Made by a program: the position numbers and the translations under genes. Positions 20,243 to 29,600 of a DNA stretch of 64,000 bases are shown one piece after another. The stretch is from Gammaproteobacteria bacterium (GTDB lineage Bacteria; Pseudomonadota; Gammaproteobacteria; Steroidobacterales; Woeseiaceae): NCBI GenBank assembly GCA_009937445.1, contig JAACFM010000001.1, forward strand, positions 55,455 through 119,454, in the 5' to 3' direction. The notes under the pieces are model-generated. The model was not told the DNA's origin. It worked only from the letters and a program-made list of their open reading frames with translations, and made no database searches. How positions within the stretch are numbered: the first letter of the stretch is position 1; each line of letters begins with the position of its first letter.

Positions 20243-21019
20243 ATGGCAGATACAGTTATTTACGATCGGCACGGTGCAGTTGCCGTTATTTCGATGAACC
20301 GGCCGGACTCTCTGAACGGATTTACCACAGAGTTGTGTGCAGATTTATTGCTTGCATTCGAGGAAGCGCAGCGCGACGACTCGGTTCGGACGATCGTATT
20401 CACGGGCGAAGGGCGAGCATTCAGTGCTGGCGCAGATCTCAAGCAGGGCTTTGTTGGTGATCGGACAACCCAGGGAAAACTGTTATTCGAATACGCTCCG
20501 GTACTGATGGCAATAGCCGACATTCCGAAGCCCGTGATTGCTGCCGTTCCTGGCTTCGCCGCCGGTATCGGTATGTCATTCGCATTACACAGCGACCTGC
20601 TCGTAATGGCGGAAGAGTCATTCCTGCTGTCGCCGTTTACCACGATTTCACTGCTTCCAGACGGTGGCGCCAATTGGCTTCTGGTCAGGCAACTCGGCTA
20701 TCACCGCGCTTTTCAACTTAGTATTGAATCCGAGCGCGTCAGCGCAGAGCGATGTCTTGAGTTGGGTATCGCAAACAAAGTTGTTCCGTCCGCTACGCTG
20801 CGCGAAGCCGCTATTGCCTGGGGTGAAGAACTCAGCCATCGCGCACCGCTCTCTGTGGCTGCAACAAAGAAAGTCATGCGCCATGCGATGGACGGCGACT
20901 GGTTTGATTGCTTTACGATGGAGGCGCAGGAACAGGGGCTGTTAGCAAAGTCGGAAGATGCTAAAGAAGGTATCGCGGCTTTTCTTGAAAAACGTAAACC
21001 AGAATTCACTGGCAAATAA
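20243..21019 (+). CDS. Enoyl-CoA hydratase/isomerase family protein
   Basis: GEGRAFSAGADLKQGFVGD, AAVPGFAAGIGMSFALHSDLLVMAEESFLLSPF. Confidence 0.9.
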   Translation: MADTVIYDRHGAVAVISMNRPDSLNGFTTELCADLLLAFEEAQRDDSVRTIVFTGEGRAFSAGADLKQGFVGDRTTQGKLLFEYAPVLMAIADIPKPVIAAVPGFAAGIGMSFALHSDLLVMAEESFLLSPFTTISLLPDGGANWLLVRQLGYHRAFQLSIESERVSAERCLELGIANKVVPSATLREAAIAWGEELSHRAPLSVAATKKVMRHAMDGDWFDCFTMEAQEQGLLAKSEDAKEGIAAFLEKRKPEFTGK

Positions 21020-21037
21020 ATACAAAAAGAGACAGAG

Positions 21038-22210
21038 ATGGAGCGAAATATTTTCGATGATGAACACGAGATGTTCCGTGATGCAGCGCGGAGCTTTTAC
21101 AAGCATGAAGTTCTTCCGCAGGGTGAGCGCTGGCGCGAGCAGGGTATTGTAGATCGAGATGCCTATTTAAAGGCGGGCGAACAGGGGATGCTCCTGATGT
21201 GGGCCGACGAAAAATACGGCGGTGCTGGCGTGCACGATTTTCGCTACGAACAAATACTCATTGAGGAGATTGCAAAGTACGGCGAACCAGGTTTTTTTAT
21301 GACCTTGCACAGCCGACTGGTCGGGCCCTACATCGGAGAGCTTGGCAGCGAAGAACAGAAACAACGCTGGTTGCCAAAATGCATTTCCGGCGAATACATT
21401 CTTGCAGTCGCAATCACAGAGGCCGGCGCCGGCAGCGACGTGTCAGGGGTTCGCACCAAAGCGGAAGACAAGGGTGACCACTATCTATTGAACGGTTCCA
21501 AGACCTTCATCTCCAACGGTATTCTTGCTGATCTGGTTATTGTTGTTGCACGTACCGACAGCAGCCGCCACGGCCTTAGCTTATTCGTCGTTGAACGCGG
21601 TATGGACGGTTTTGAACGCGGTGAGAATCTGAAGAAGATGGGATTGAAAAGCCAGGATACCGCTGAGCTCTTTTTCAACAACGTCAAAGTCCCCAAAGAA
21701 AATCTTTTGGGTGAGTGGAATCGCGGCTTCTACCAGTTAATGCATTTTCTGGCCGAAGAGCGTCTTCTCGGGGCCTGCCAGTATCTTGCCAATGCGGAAG
21801 CCGCGTTTGATGCAACAATGGAATACACACAGGATCGCAAGGCTTTCGGTCAGGCCATCGCTGATTTTCAGAATACACGTTTCAAGCTTGCCGATATGCG
21901 CACAAAAATGGATGTCGCACAGGCGTTTGTTGATCGCTGCGTTATGGACCATAACGAGCAAAAGTTGAGTGCCGAAGATGCGGCGAAGGCCAAATTATTC
22001 TGCAGCGAACTTGAAGCGAGCGTAACGGATGAGTGCGTACAGTTGCACGGCGGTAATGGCTACATGGATGAGTATCCCGTGAGTCGGATGTACGCCAATG
22101 CGAGGATCTCTCGTATCTACGCAGGCACATCGGAAATCATGCGGGAAATCATCGCTCGTTCGCTGGGCCTCGATCCACGTAAGAAAGACAAATCAAACAA
22201 GGCGGCCTGA
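21038..22210 (+). CDS. Acyl-CoA dehydrogenase
   Basis: [102 protein letters not shown]. Confidence 0.92.
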   Translation: MERNIFDDEHEMFRDAARSFYKHEVLPQGERWREQGIVDRDAYLKAGEQGMLLMWADEKYGGAGVHDFRYEQILIEEIAKYGEPGFFMTLHSRLVGPYIGELGSEEQKQRWLPKCISGEYILAVAITEAGAGSDVSGVRTKAEDKGDHYLLNGSKTFISNGILADLVIVVARTDSSRHGLSLFVVERGMDGFERGENLKKMGLKSQDTAELFFNNVKVPKENLLGEWNRGFYQLMHFLAEERLLGACQYLANAEAAFDATMEYTQDRKAFGQAIADFQNTRFKLADMRTKMDVAQAFVDRCVMDHNEQKLSAEDAAKAKLFCSELEASVTDECVQLHGGNGYMDEYPVSRMYANARISRIYAGTSEIMREIIARSLGLDPRKKDKSNKAA

Positions 22211-22212
22211 CG

Positions 22213-23073
22213 ATGCGCGTAGCTTTCATAGGGCTTGGTGTCATGGGTTTTCCCATGGCTGGCTATCTCGCGCGTAACGGTCACGACGTCACCGTGTATA
22301 ACCGAACCGCAGCGAAGGCGGAAGACTGGTGCCACAATTACGGGGGGCGCAGCGCCGCAACGCCAGGTGATGCTGCCCGAGATGCAGAGATCGTGTTTTC
22401 CTGTGTCGGTAATGACAACGATGTTCGCGAAGTATTGCTTGGCGACGAGGGCGTACTGGCGTCAATCGCAAGCGGCTCAATCATCGTCGATCACACAACG
22501 GCGTCAGCAACGGTCGCTCGCGAGGTCAGCGCACTGGCCAGCGCAAAATCAGTTGGTTTTCTTGATGCGCCGGTATCGGGTGGACAGGCGGGTGCTGAGA
22601 ACGGCCAGTTGACGGTTATGGTGGGTGGAACGGCGGATGATTTTGCGCGCGCTTCGCCGGTCATTGACTGCTATGCAAAAGCGATTACCCATATCGGTCC
22701 GGTCGGATCGGGGCAGTTGGCCAAAATGGTGAATCAAATCTGCATTGCCGGCGTTGTCCAGGGCTTGGCAGAAGGTCTTCACTTTGCGAAGCAAGCCGGC
22801 CTCGATCCGGCGGTGGTTATTGAGTCAATTTCAAAAGGTGCAGCGCAGTCCTGGCAGATGGAAAACCGCTGGCAGACAATGGTCAACGATGAATTCGATT
22901 TTGGCTTCGCCGTTGACTGGATGCGAAAGGACCTGGCAATAGCGCTCGATGAGGCCGCAGCAAATGGCGCGACTCTAGAGCTGACCAAATTGGTCGATCA
23001 GTTTTATTCCGAGGTCCAGGATCTCGGTGGAAAGCGCTGGGATACTTCCAGCCTGATCGCGCGGTTGACCTGA
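22213..23073 (+). CDS. NAD(P)-dependent beta-hydroxyacid dehydrogenase (3-hydroxyisobutyrate dehydrogenase-like)
   Basis: MRVAFIGLGVMGFPMAGYLARNGHDVTVYNRT, FLDAPVSGGQAGAENGQLTVMVGG, GSGQLAKMVNQICIAG. Confidence 0.9.
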   Translation: MRVAFIGLGVMGFPMAGYLARNGHDVTVYNRTAAKAEDWCHNYGGRSAATPGDAARDAEIVFSCVGNDNDVREVLLGDEGVLASIASGSIIVDHTTASATVAREVSALASAKSVGFLDAPVSGGQAGAENGQLTVMVGGTADDFARASPVIDCYAKAITHIGPVGSGQLAKMVNQICIAGVVQGLAEGLHFAKQAGLDPAVVIESISKGAAQSWQMENRWQTMVNDEFDFGFAVDWMRKDLAIALDEAAANGATLELTKLVDQFYSEVQDLGGKRWDTSSLIARLT

Positions 23074-23089
23074 AGAGAGGTTGTGACAC

Positions 23090-23335
23090 ATGCAAGTAGC
23101 TGTTGATATTAGTCTCTATCCCTTGGATGAGGATTTCATACCACCCATCAAGAGCGTCATTGAGCGGCTTGGCCAGCACCCTGGCATTGAGATCGAATAC
23201 AACCGGATGAGCACTCAGCTTCGGGGTGAATTCGATGTGGTCATGCCGGTGCTGACAAAGGAAATTCGCACAACGTTTGAAGACCTGCCCAAGGCGGTAT
23301 TCGCGATCAAGATCTTGAATAATCCTGTCAATTGA
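23090..23335 (+). CDS. YkoF/MTH1187-like thiamine-binding domain protein
   Basis: 81 aa: MQVAVDISLYPLDEDFIPPIKSVIERLGQHPGIEIEYNRMSTQLRGEFDVVMPVLTKEIRTTFEDLPKAVFAIKIL. Confidence 0.65.
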   Translation: MQVAVDISLYPLDEDFIPPIKSVIERLGQHPGIEIEYNRMSTQLRGEFDVVMPVLTKEIRTTFEDLPKAVFAIKILNNPVN

Positions 23336-23955
23336 CCGTACTGTCGCAAGTCATCGAGCAGGCTCGGGCGCAATCGGTTCCTGAGCTTATTGCGGTAATT
23401 GCAGCGATCGCGTATCTCGGTTTCGCCATTCGTCAGCAGATTATTTGCTGGTTTTTTGCCGCGATCAGCACGTCTATCTATATATGGCTGTTCATCGAGG
23501 CCAGGCTCTATATGGAGTCGGTGCTGAACCTGTTTTACCTCCTTATGGCGGGATACGGGTGGTGGGTCTGGAGCGGTGGACGCGATGATGGCGATGGCAG
23601 GCCGGTCGTGATCTGGGCATGGAGAAGACATTTGACGGCTAGCGTCGTTGTTGTTTTTCTCAGCGCGCTAAGTGGCTGGACGCTCAGCGTCTACAGCGAT
23701 GCAGCCTATCCGTACATTGACTCGATGACGACCTGGTTTGCTATCTGGGCAACGTTTCTCGTGGCCAGGAAGGTGCTCGAAAACTGGTGGTACTGGCTAC
23801 TGATCGACCTTGCGTCGATATTCATCTATTGGACACGAGACCTGCAGTTGACCGCATTGCTATTCGTTATTTACGTCATCATGATTCCGTTCGGACTCAT
23901 CAGCTGGAGGAATTCAATGCGCGAACACGGTGACAACAAGTTATCGATGCAATGA
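23332..23955 (+). CDS. PnuC-family vitamin/nucleoside transporter, possibly thiamine-specific
   Basis: Multi-TM; GYGWWVWSGG and LVARKVLENWWYWLLIDLASIFIYWTRDLQLTALLFVIYVIMIPFGLISWR are PnuC-family signatures. TTG start overlapping the upstream stop. Confidence 0.85.
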   Translation: MTVLSQVIEQARAQSVPELIAVIAAIAYLGFAIRQQIICWFFAAISTSIYIWLFIEARLYMESVLNLFYLLMAGYGWWVWSGGRDDGDGRPVVIWAWRRHLTASVVVVFLSALSGWTLSVYSDAAYPYIDSMTTWFAIWATFLVARKVLENWWYWLLIDLASIFIYWTRDLQLTALLFVIYVIMIPFGLISWRNSMREHGDNKLSMQ

Positions 23956-24758
23956 CAGCGCTTCCGGACGATGTTCTCGCCACCATCCCGGGCTGGGAAG
24001 GTGCGACCTGTACTGAACTGACGGGCGGCCTGACAAATAAATCCTGGCGGGTCGTGCAGGGCGAACGTGCGGGCGTTCTAAAGGTCGATAAAAGCCCGCG
24101 TCAGTTGCCATTCAATACTCGTTACGATGAAGCCAGTGTGCAAAAGGCGGCGGCCAAAGCCGGTCTCGCGCCAAACGTCATTCTGGCCAACGACGGGTTT
24201 TATTTGACCGAGTTTGTAGAGGGCTCTGTCTGGGAGCGAGCTTGCCTGGAAGAGGAGGGCAATCTCGCGCGGCTCGCCACCGCACTGAAGAGGATGCACT
24301 CACTGCCCCTGACGGGCCGCTCATTCGATGCAACCATCGCGGCAAAACGCTATGTCGAAAAAATTACTGTTCTGGATTCGCACATCATAGAACGATGTAC
24401 TGCGATAATTTCCAACATGCGCCTGCCGCACAATCTGTGCTGTTGTCACAATGATATTGTTGTCCAAAATATCATTACCACACCCGCTTTGATGTTCCTG
24501 GATTGGGAGTACGCTTGCGACAATGATCCATTTTTTGATCTTGCAACAGTTGTTGAGCACCATGAGCTCAGCGAGTCGCAGGCAGCGGTATTGCTGGATA
24601 CCTATTTTGACGGTGATGGATTGCGCTGGCGACGGAGCATGGAAAAGTACCGCATGCTCTATCTTGCACTGCTTTGTTTGTGGATGGCTTCACAGCCGGA
24701 GATCGACGGTGCGGAACTCGATAAGGTTGTAGAGCGACTCGCTACCAGCTGTTTCTGA
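23952..24758 (+). CDS. APH/choline-kinase-fold phosphotransferase, candidate thiamine kinase
   Basis: TGGLTNKSWRV, LCCCHNDIVVQNIITTPALMFLDWEYACDNDPFFDLATVVEHH (Brenner and DxD-type motifs). Confidence 0.8.
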   Translation: MTALPDDVLATIPGWEGATCTELTGGLTNKSWRVVQGERAGVLKVDKSPRQLPFNTRYDEASVQKAAAKAGLAPNVILANDGFYLTEFVEGSVWERACLEEEGNLARLATALKRMHSLPLTGRSFDATIAAKRYVEKITVLDSHIIERCTAIISNMRLPHNLCCCHNDIVVQNIITTPALMFLDWEYACDNDPFFDLATVVEHHELSESQAAVLLDTYFDGDGLRWRRSMEKYRMLYLALLCLWMASQPEIDGAELDKVVERLATSCF

Positions 24759-25533
24759 GTTCCCGCAGTTTTAAAAAGACGGCGCGCGCGTCGGGGCGGT
24801 CACCCATCTCGGGGAAATCCTCAAGCAGTTTTTCGAGGACTGATGAATTCTGTAATCGAAAGAACGTATTGATTTCTTTTTCCTGGCCCAGCGTCGTGAC
24901 CAGCGCATTTTCAGGATCCTGGTCCTTGTAGTCGCGAATCATTTTTGCCGCGGCTGTGTTGTCGGGTTCCCGGTCCAGTGTAAATGCGAGATTGTTGAGC
25001 AGGTAGTCATGCCCCGGATAGATACGAGTGTCGTCACCAAGGATTTCGAGTTGTCGTTCGAAGGTTTCGAAAAGTTCGTCGGGATGACCGCCGTTGTGGC
25101 AGTTGCCGGCTCCGGCGTTAAATAACGTGTCGCCGCTGAATAAGCCGGGTTGGTCGGTACGGGACAAAAGGCAAATGTGACTCATGGTATGGCCGGGCGT
25201 GTCGAGGCACTCAAGCTCGACGGTGTTGCCGACCTTTATGACGTCGCCGGCGCCAACGCCTCGATCCATATTCGGAATTCGGCCTTGCGCATTACTGTGC
25301 GCAATGACTTTTGCACCCGTGGCACTGACGACGCCCTTGTTGCCGCCTGTATGATCACCGTGTTCGTGTGTATTCAGGATTTGCGAAATCGTCCAGCCGC
25401 GCTCAGCGGCGACCGCAAGACATTTTTTGTAGTCGAGCGGGTCGATAGCAAGAGCATCACCGGTCTCGGGACAGGCGATAAGGTAATTGAAATTTCGATA
25501 AGCGTTACCTGTCCAAACCTGTTCAACGATCAT
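24742..25533 (-). CDS. gloB: Hydroxyacylglutathione hydrolase-like metallo-beta-lactamase fold protein
   Basis: NTHEHGDHTGGNK (THxHxDH-type), DTPGHTMSHICLL, FSGDTLFNAGAGNCHNGG, IYPGHDYLLNNL. C-terminus matches the glyoxalase II family. Confidence 0.85.
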   Translation of the reverse strand: MIVEQVWTGNAYRNFNYLIACPETGDALAIDPLDYKKCLAVAAERGWTISQILNTHEHGDHTGGNKGVVSATGAKVIAHSNAQGRIPNMDRGVGAGDVIKVGNTVELECLDTPGHTMSHICLLSRTDQPGLFSGDTLFNAGAGNCHNGGHPDELFETFERQLEILGDDTRIYPGHDYLLNNLAFTLDREPDNTAAAKMIRDYKDQDPENALVTTLGQEKEINTFFRLQNSSVLEKLLEDFPEMGDRPDARAVFLKLRELRNSW

Positions 25534-27194
25534 TGAATGCCTCCGGCTTCGTACATTACCTCACCGCCAACCCAGGTTTGCAGCACCTGGATATCGTCGA
25601 TTTCTGAACTCGGGATTTCAAAGTAGTCGCGATCAATTACGATAAAGTCCGCCCACTTGCCGGGCTCAAGACTGCCGAGTATGGTTTCCTGATGTGCGGC
25701 GTAGGCTGCGGCCAGCGTGAACGAATGCAAGGCCTCCGCGCGAGTCAGTGCCTGGTCGGCGTACCAGCCACCGTCCGGTTCTCCGTCTCGCCCTTGCCGG
25801 GTAACCGCTGCATACAAGCCGTGAAAAGGATTGGAGAGTTCAACGGGAAAGTCAGAACCGTTGGCCAGGATCGCGCCGGAGTCGAGCAGTCGGCGCCAGG
25901 CGTATCCACCCGGGATTCGTTCGGGGCCCACACGGTCCTCTGCCATATTTCTGTCGCTGGTCGCGTGCGTTGACTGTATGGAAGCGATCACGCCGAGTTC
26001 GGCAAATCTGGGAATATCGCTCATCGCGATTATCTGCGCATGCTCGACGCGATTTCGCAGCGGTGACGGCTTGCCATTTTGGGCCTTTTCAAACGAGTTC
26101 AGTGCCAGCTGATTGCCGAAATCGCCTATGGCGTGAATACCAACTTGAAAGCCCATCTTATTGGCTTTGATAACTTGATTATCCAGCTCCTCCTGAGTCC
26201 AGAACGGCAAGCCACGATTTTCCACATCATCACTGTAGGGTTCGATCATCGCTGCTCCACGACTTCCCAGTGCGCCGTCGGAAACCAGTTTGACAGACGC
26301 GATTTCCAGTCGATCGTTGCCGTACCGCCTGATGGGTTTGCCGATCGCGTCGAGGGCATCACCGGCGCCGCCGATCATGGCGTAGATACGCAGGTCCAAC
26401 TGATTGTCATCCGCCATCGAAAGATAGGCTTCCGCATTCATCAGGCTGATACCGGCGTCGTGGACGCCCGTCACGCCCTCAGCAAGCAAGGCGCGAACGG
26501 CCGCCGAAAGGGCACTTTGTGTGTCGTCCTTGTTGATCTGGGGTACGTGTTCTCGGACGAGTGCCATCGCTCTGTCGATCAGTACGCCCGTCGCACGTCC
26601 GTTGCCGTCACGAATGATCTTGCCGCCAACCGGATCGGGCGTGTCATTGTCGATTCCCGCGATCTTCAGCGTCGCGCTATTAGCCCAGCCAGCGTGACCG
26701 TCCACACGTCGCAGCCAGACTGGACGATCGCTGACCACGGCGTCGATATGGGCGGCAGTGGGAAACTCCTTAATTGGCCAGATAACCTGATTCCAGCCCC
26801 GGCCGAGTATCCAGCGAGTACTCGGATTGGCGTCGACGTAGCCTTTAATCTTCGCGACGGCATCTTCGACGCTTGGGGAGCCCTTGAGATCAAGGCTGGT
26901 ATTCAGGAGTCCAAGTCCAAGGACGTGGGCGTGTGCGTCCGTCAGTCCGGGTAAGACCGTTTTCCCGTCGCCGTCGAGTTGCGTCGCTGCTGGATAGGCA
27001 GTGATTAGTTCGTCGTCTCCGGTCGCTATGATTCGACCGCTGTCGTCGAATATCAAGACAGTGAATGACTCGATCCCATCGTTCGTTGAGGTATAGCCCT
27101 TGATGTTGTGCAGCAAGGTGTCGGCTTGTGCGACGCCGGTCAGCAAGGTCAACAGGAGAAAAATAGTGCGCGATACGTGTTTTATACTTGTCAT
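25530..27194 (-). CDS. Exported amidohydrolase (YtcJ-like, amidohydrolase_3)
   Basis: Signal peptide; VLPGLTDAHAHVLGLG, WILGRGWNQVIWP, GFQVGIHAIGDFGNQLALN, ILANGSDFPVELSNPFHGLYAAVTRQ. Confidence 0.9.
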   Translation of the reverse strand: MTSIKHVSRTIFLLLTLLTGVAQADTLLHNIKGYTSTNDGIESFTVLIFDDSGRIIATGDDELITAYPAATQLDGDGKTVLPGLTDAHAHVLGLGLLNTSLDLKGSPSVEDAVAKIKGYVDANPSTRWILGRGWNQVIWPIKEFPTAAHIDAVVSDRPVWLRRVDGHAGWANSATLKIAGIDNDTPDPVGGKIIRDGNGRATGVLIDRAMALVREHVPQINKDDTQSALSAAVRALLAEGVTGVHDAGISLMNAEAYLSMADDNQLDLRIYAMIGGAGDALDAIGKPIRRYGNDRLEIASVKLVSDGALGSRGAAMIEPYSDDVENRGLPFWTQEELDNQVIKANKMGFQVGIHAIGDFGNQLALNSFEKAQNGKPSPLRNRVEHAQIIAMSDIPRFAELGVIASIQSTHATSDRNMAEDRVGPERIPGGYAWRRLLDSGAILANGSDFPVELSNPFHGLYAAVTRQGRDGEPDGGWYADQALTRAEALHSFTLAAAYAAHQETILGSLEPGKWADFIVIDRDYFEIPSSEIDDIQVLQTWVGGEVMYEAGGIQ

Positions 27195-27241
27195 TGGATT
27201 ACCTTATCACGCGATCTTCAGACCTCAAGCAGGAAATTGAA

Positions 27242-28084
27242 ATGAAACTGGCCAGCTTCGAAACGGACAACAGAGCGACTTACGGCATCTTGGCAGGCGA
27301 CACGCTTCGAGAACCCGATGACGCTTTTCGAGCAACGTATCCGGACCTGCGCTCGGCCATCGCTGCCGGCAAGCTCGATGAGTTGCAGAGGGGGCGAACT
27401 GGGGCGAGTCATGCGGTTGATGCAGTGCGGTTCCTGCCGCTGATTCCGGCTCCCGATAAAATTCTTTGTGTCGGCGTGAACTATCGACCGCATATCGAAG
27501 AAATGGGGCGAGACGTTCCGGACTATCCGGTTGTGTTTGTGCGTTTTCCCGGCAGCCAGGTGGGACACAGTCAGTCGGTGATACGACCGGTTGCCTCCGA
27601 GAAGTTCGATTTTGAGGGCGAGCTTGCCATCGTAATCGGCAAATCTGCACGACACGTCAAGCGCGCCGATGCGTTGGACTACATCGCCGGTTACTGCTGC
27701 TTTATGGATGGTTCTGTTCGTGATTGGCAGAAGCACACAATGCAATTTACGCCTGGAAAGAACTTCGCCAAAAGCGGATCAATGGGCCCGTGGCTGGTGA
27801 CGCGAGACGAAATTCCGGACCCGGAGTCTCTGGCACTAACGACGCGTGTAAACGGCGTGCTGATGCAGGAAGGGCAGGTGGCCGACCTGATATTCGACAT
27901 CCCGGCATTGATCGAGTACTGCTCGACTTTCACCGAGTTGTTGCCGGGCGACGTCATTGCGACGGGCACACCTGGCGGAGTCGGCGCAGCACGCACCCCT
28001 CCGCTGTGGTTAAAGGCCGGTGATTGCATTGAGGTCAATATCCCGGGAGTCGGTCTGTTGGTCAATTCTGTCGCAGACGAGTAG
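27242..28084 (+). CDS. Fumarylacetoacetate hydrolase family protein
   Basis: ILCVGVNYRPHIEEMG, FDFEGELAIVIGKSARHVKRADALDYIAGYCCFMDGSVRDWQ, LLPGDVIATGTPGGVGAARTPPLWLKAGD. Confidence 0.92.
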   Translation: MKLASFETDNRATYGILAGDTLREPDDAFRATYPDLRSAIAAGKLDELQRGRTGASHAVDAVRFLPLIPAPDKILCVGVNYRPHIEEMGRDVPDYPVVFVRFPGSQVGHSQSVIRPVASEKFDFEGELAIVIGKSARHVKRADALDYIAGYCCFMDGSVRDWQKHTMQFTPGKNFAKSGSMGPWLVTRDEIPDPESLALTTRVNGVLMQEGQVADLIFDIPALIEYCSTFTELLPGDVIATGTPGGVGAARTPPLWLKAGDCIEVNIPGVGLLVNSVADE

Positions 28085-28355
28085 CAAGAATAGTCTTGTT
28101 ACGCATTGATTTTGCAGGCAATGGTACAACGATGATTGCTGTGTTTTTTTTACAACAAAATAACTTGGATTGTGTCTAAAATATCTGCGATCGTCATAAA
28201 GGATTGACACTAGGCAGGTTTTCTGCGAATTTTCATATCAACAAGCGTAGTCTTTGAGCAACATCCGGGCTTCGCGCAAGTATGCTAGACACCTTCAGGT
28301 ACGACTTGGCGGGGGATACAGGGGGCCAGGACCACGTGCTAATGTAGGTTTGGAG

Positions 28356-28388
28356 AAAAGCGGTTTCGTTACGGAGCCGCTTTTTTTT
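28356..28388 (+). terminator. Rho-independent terminator (AAAAGCGG...CCGCTTTTTTTT)
   Basis: 8-bp perfect stem 28356-28363 / 28377-28384 followed by a T tract to 28388. Confidence 0.8.
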
Positions 28389-28411
28389 GTCTGCGATTCC
28401 TTACTGCACCT

Positions 28412-29284
28412 TCATGCCGGCAGCCAGGCATTGATTGCCGCCGCTATTTCATCCGGCGAATCTTCCTGAATGAAGTGGCTGCCCGCGACCGTTACTTCGG
28501 TCTGGTTCAAAAATGTGCGGCAGAAGTCTCGTTGCGCGCCCGTCAGGATGGCGCCGGGTTCTGCATTGATAAATAGCTTGGGCACCTCGGATTGAGCGAG
28601 CCATTCTCCATAGGCATCCGCTATGGCACAGACGTCGTCAGGTTGTCCCGCAAGTGGAATCTGTCTTGGCCAGGTCAAAGTCGGCCGCCGGTCTTCTCCA
28701 GCACGCTCGAACGGCCGCCGATAGACGGCCATCTCCTCATCGGTCAGGCCCCGCAACACCGAGCCTGGCAGAACGCGTTCTACGAAAACATTCTTCTCCA
28801 GCACCATTGACTCGCCACCCTCCGAGCGAAAGCCTTCAAATAGAGGTCGAATGACCTCTGGCCACTCGTCCCAGGTCATGGAGCGGACGATACCTTCCAT
28901 GTAGGCGATACCTTTGACTTTATCCGGGTTCCGCATGGCCCATTCGAAACCAAGCGCGGATCCCCAGTCGTGAATAACCAGTGTGACATTGTCCGTCACG
29001 CCCAGTTGCTCCCAGGCGGCGTATAGATAATCGCGATGTTCCGTGTATCGATAGCTGTCGGGGCCCGGGTTATCGAGCTTTTCGGAATCACCCATGCCGA
29101 TCAGGTCAACAGCGATACAGCGACCGCGATCAGCCAGCTGCGGCATGATATTTCGCCACAGGTAAGAGGACGTCGGATTACCATGCTGAAAAACAATCGG
29201 ATCGCCTTCCCCCATTTCGACGTAGGCCATGCGCTTGCCGTTGACGTCAATCGTCTGCTTATTGAGTTCTTTCGTTGAGATCAT
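28412..29284 (-). CDS. dhaA: Haloalkane dehalogenase
   Basis: [36 protein letters not shown] (nucleophile Asp), [24 protein letters not shown] (catalytic His). Start refined to 29284. Confidence 0.87.
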   Translation of the reverse strand: MISTKELNKQTIDVNGKRMAYVEMGEGDPIVFQHGNPTSSYLWRNIMPQLADRGRCIAVDLIGMGDSEKLDNPGPDSYRYTEHRDYLYAAWEQLGVTDNVTLVIHDWGSALGFEWAMRNPDKVKGIAYMEGIVRSMTWDEWPEVIRPLFEGFRSEGGESMVLEKNVFVERVLPGSVLRGLTDEEMAVYRRPFERAGEDRRPTLTWPRQIPLAGQPDDVCAIADAYGEWLAQSEVPKLFINAEPGAILTGAQRDFCRTFLNQTEVTVAGSHFIQEDSPDEIAAAINAWLPA

Positions 29285-29333
29285 CACTGGCTCCCTGCTA
29301 CATTGAGTCACCATAACAATATCCGGGGACATC

Positions 29334-29591
29334 ATGAACAAAGACAAGCGCCTGGCATACTGGCGAGCCAACTTGCGGCTGATGGGGATATGCCTTGTTA
29401 TCTGGTTCACGGTCTCATTCGGTTTTGGTGTTCTGCTTGTCGATCAACTCAACACCATTCGTTTCGGCGGTTTCCAGCTCGGTTTCTGGTTTGCGCAACA
29501 AGGGTCGATCTACGTTTTTGTCTTGCTGATCTTCTACTACGCCTGGCGCATGAATCGCATCGACCGCGAACATGACGTCCACGAAGACTGA
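29334..29591 (+). CDS. DUF4212 protein, small subunit of a sodium/solute symporter
   Basis: [32 protein letters not shown]...[32 protein letters not shown], directly upstream of an SSS gene. Confidence 0.9.
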   Translation: MNKDKRLAYWRANLRLMGICLVIWFTVSFGFGVLLVDQLNTIRFGGFQLGFWFAQQGSIYVFVLLIFYYAWRMNRIDREHDVHED

Positions 29592-29600
29592 GGTTTTACG

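Noticed and set aside
26079-26954. 291-aa + strand ORF
   Set aside because: Antisense shadow of the well-supported amidohydrolase at 25530-27194.
28290-28388. Considered 4.5S/SRP RNA, 6S RNA or tmRNA for the orphan terminator transcript
   Set aside because: None of the conserved cores (e.g. GGAAGGAAGCAGCC-like SRP loop, tmRNA ends) are visible; left as an unassigned candidate.
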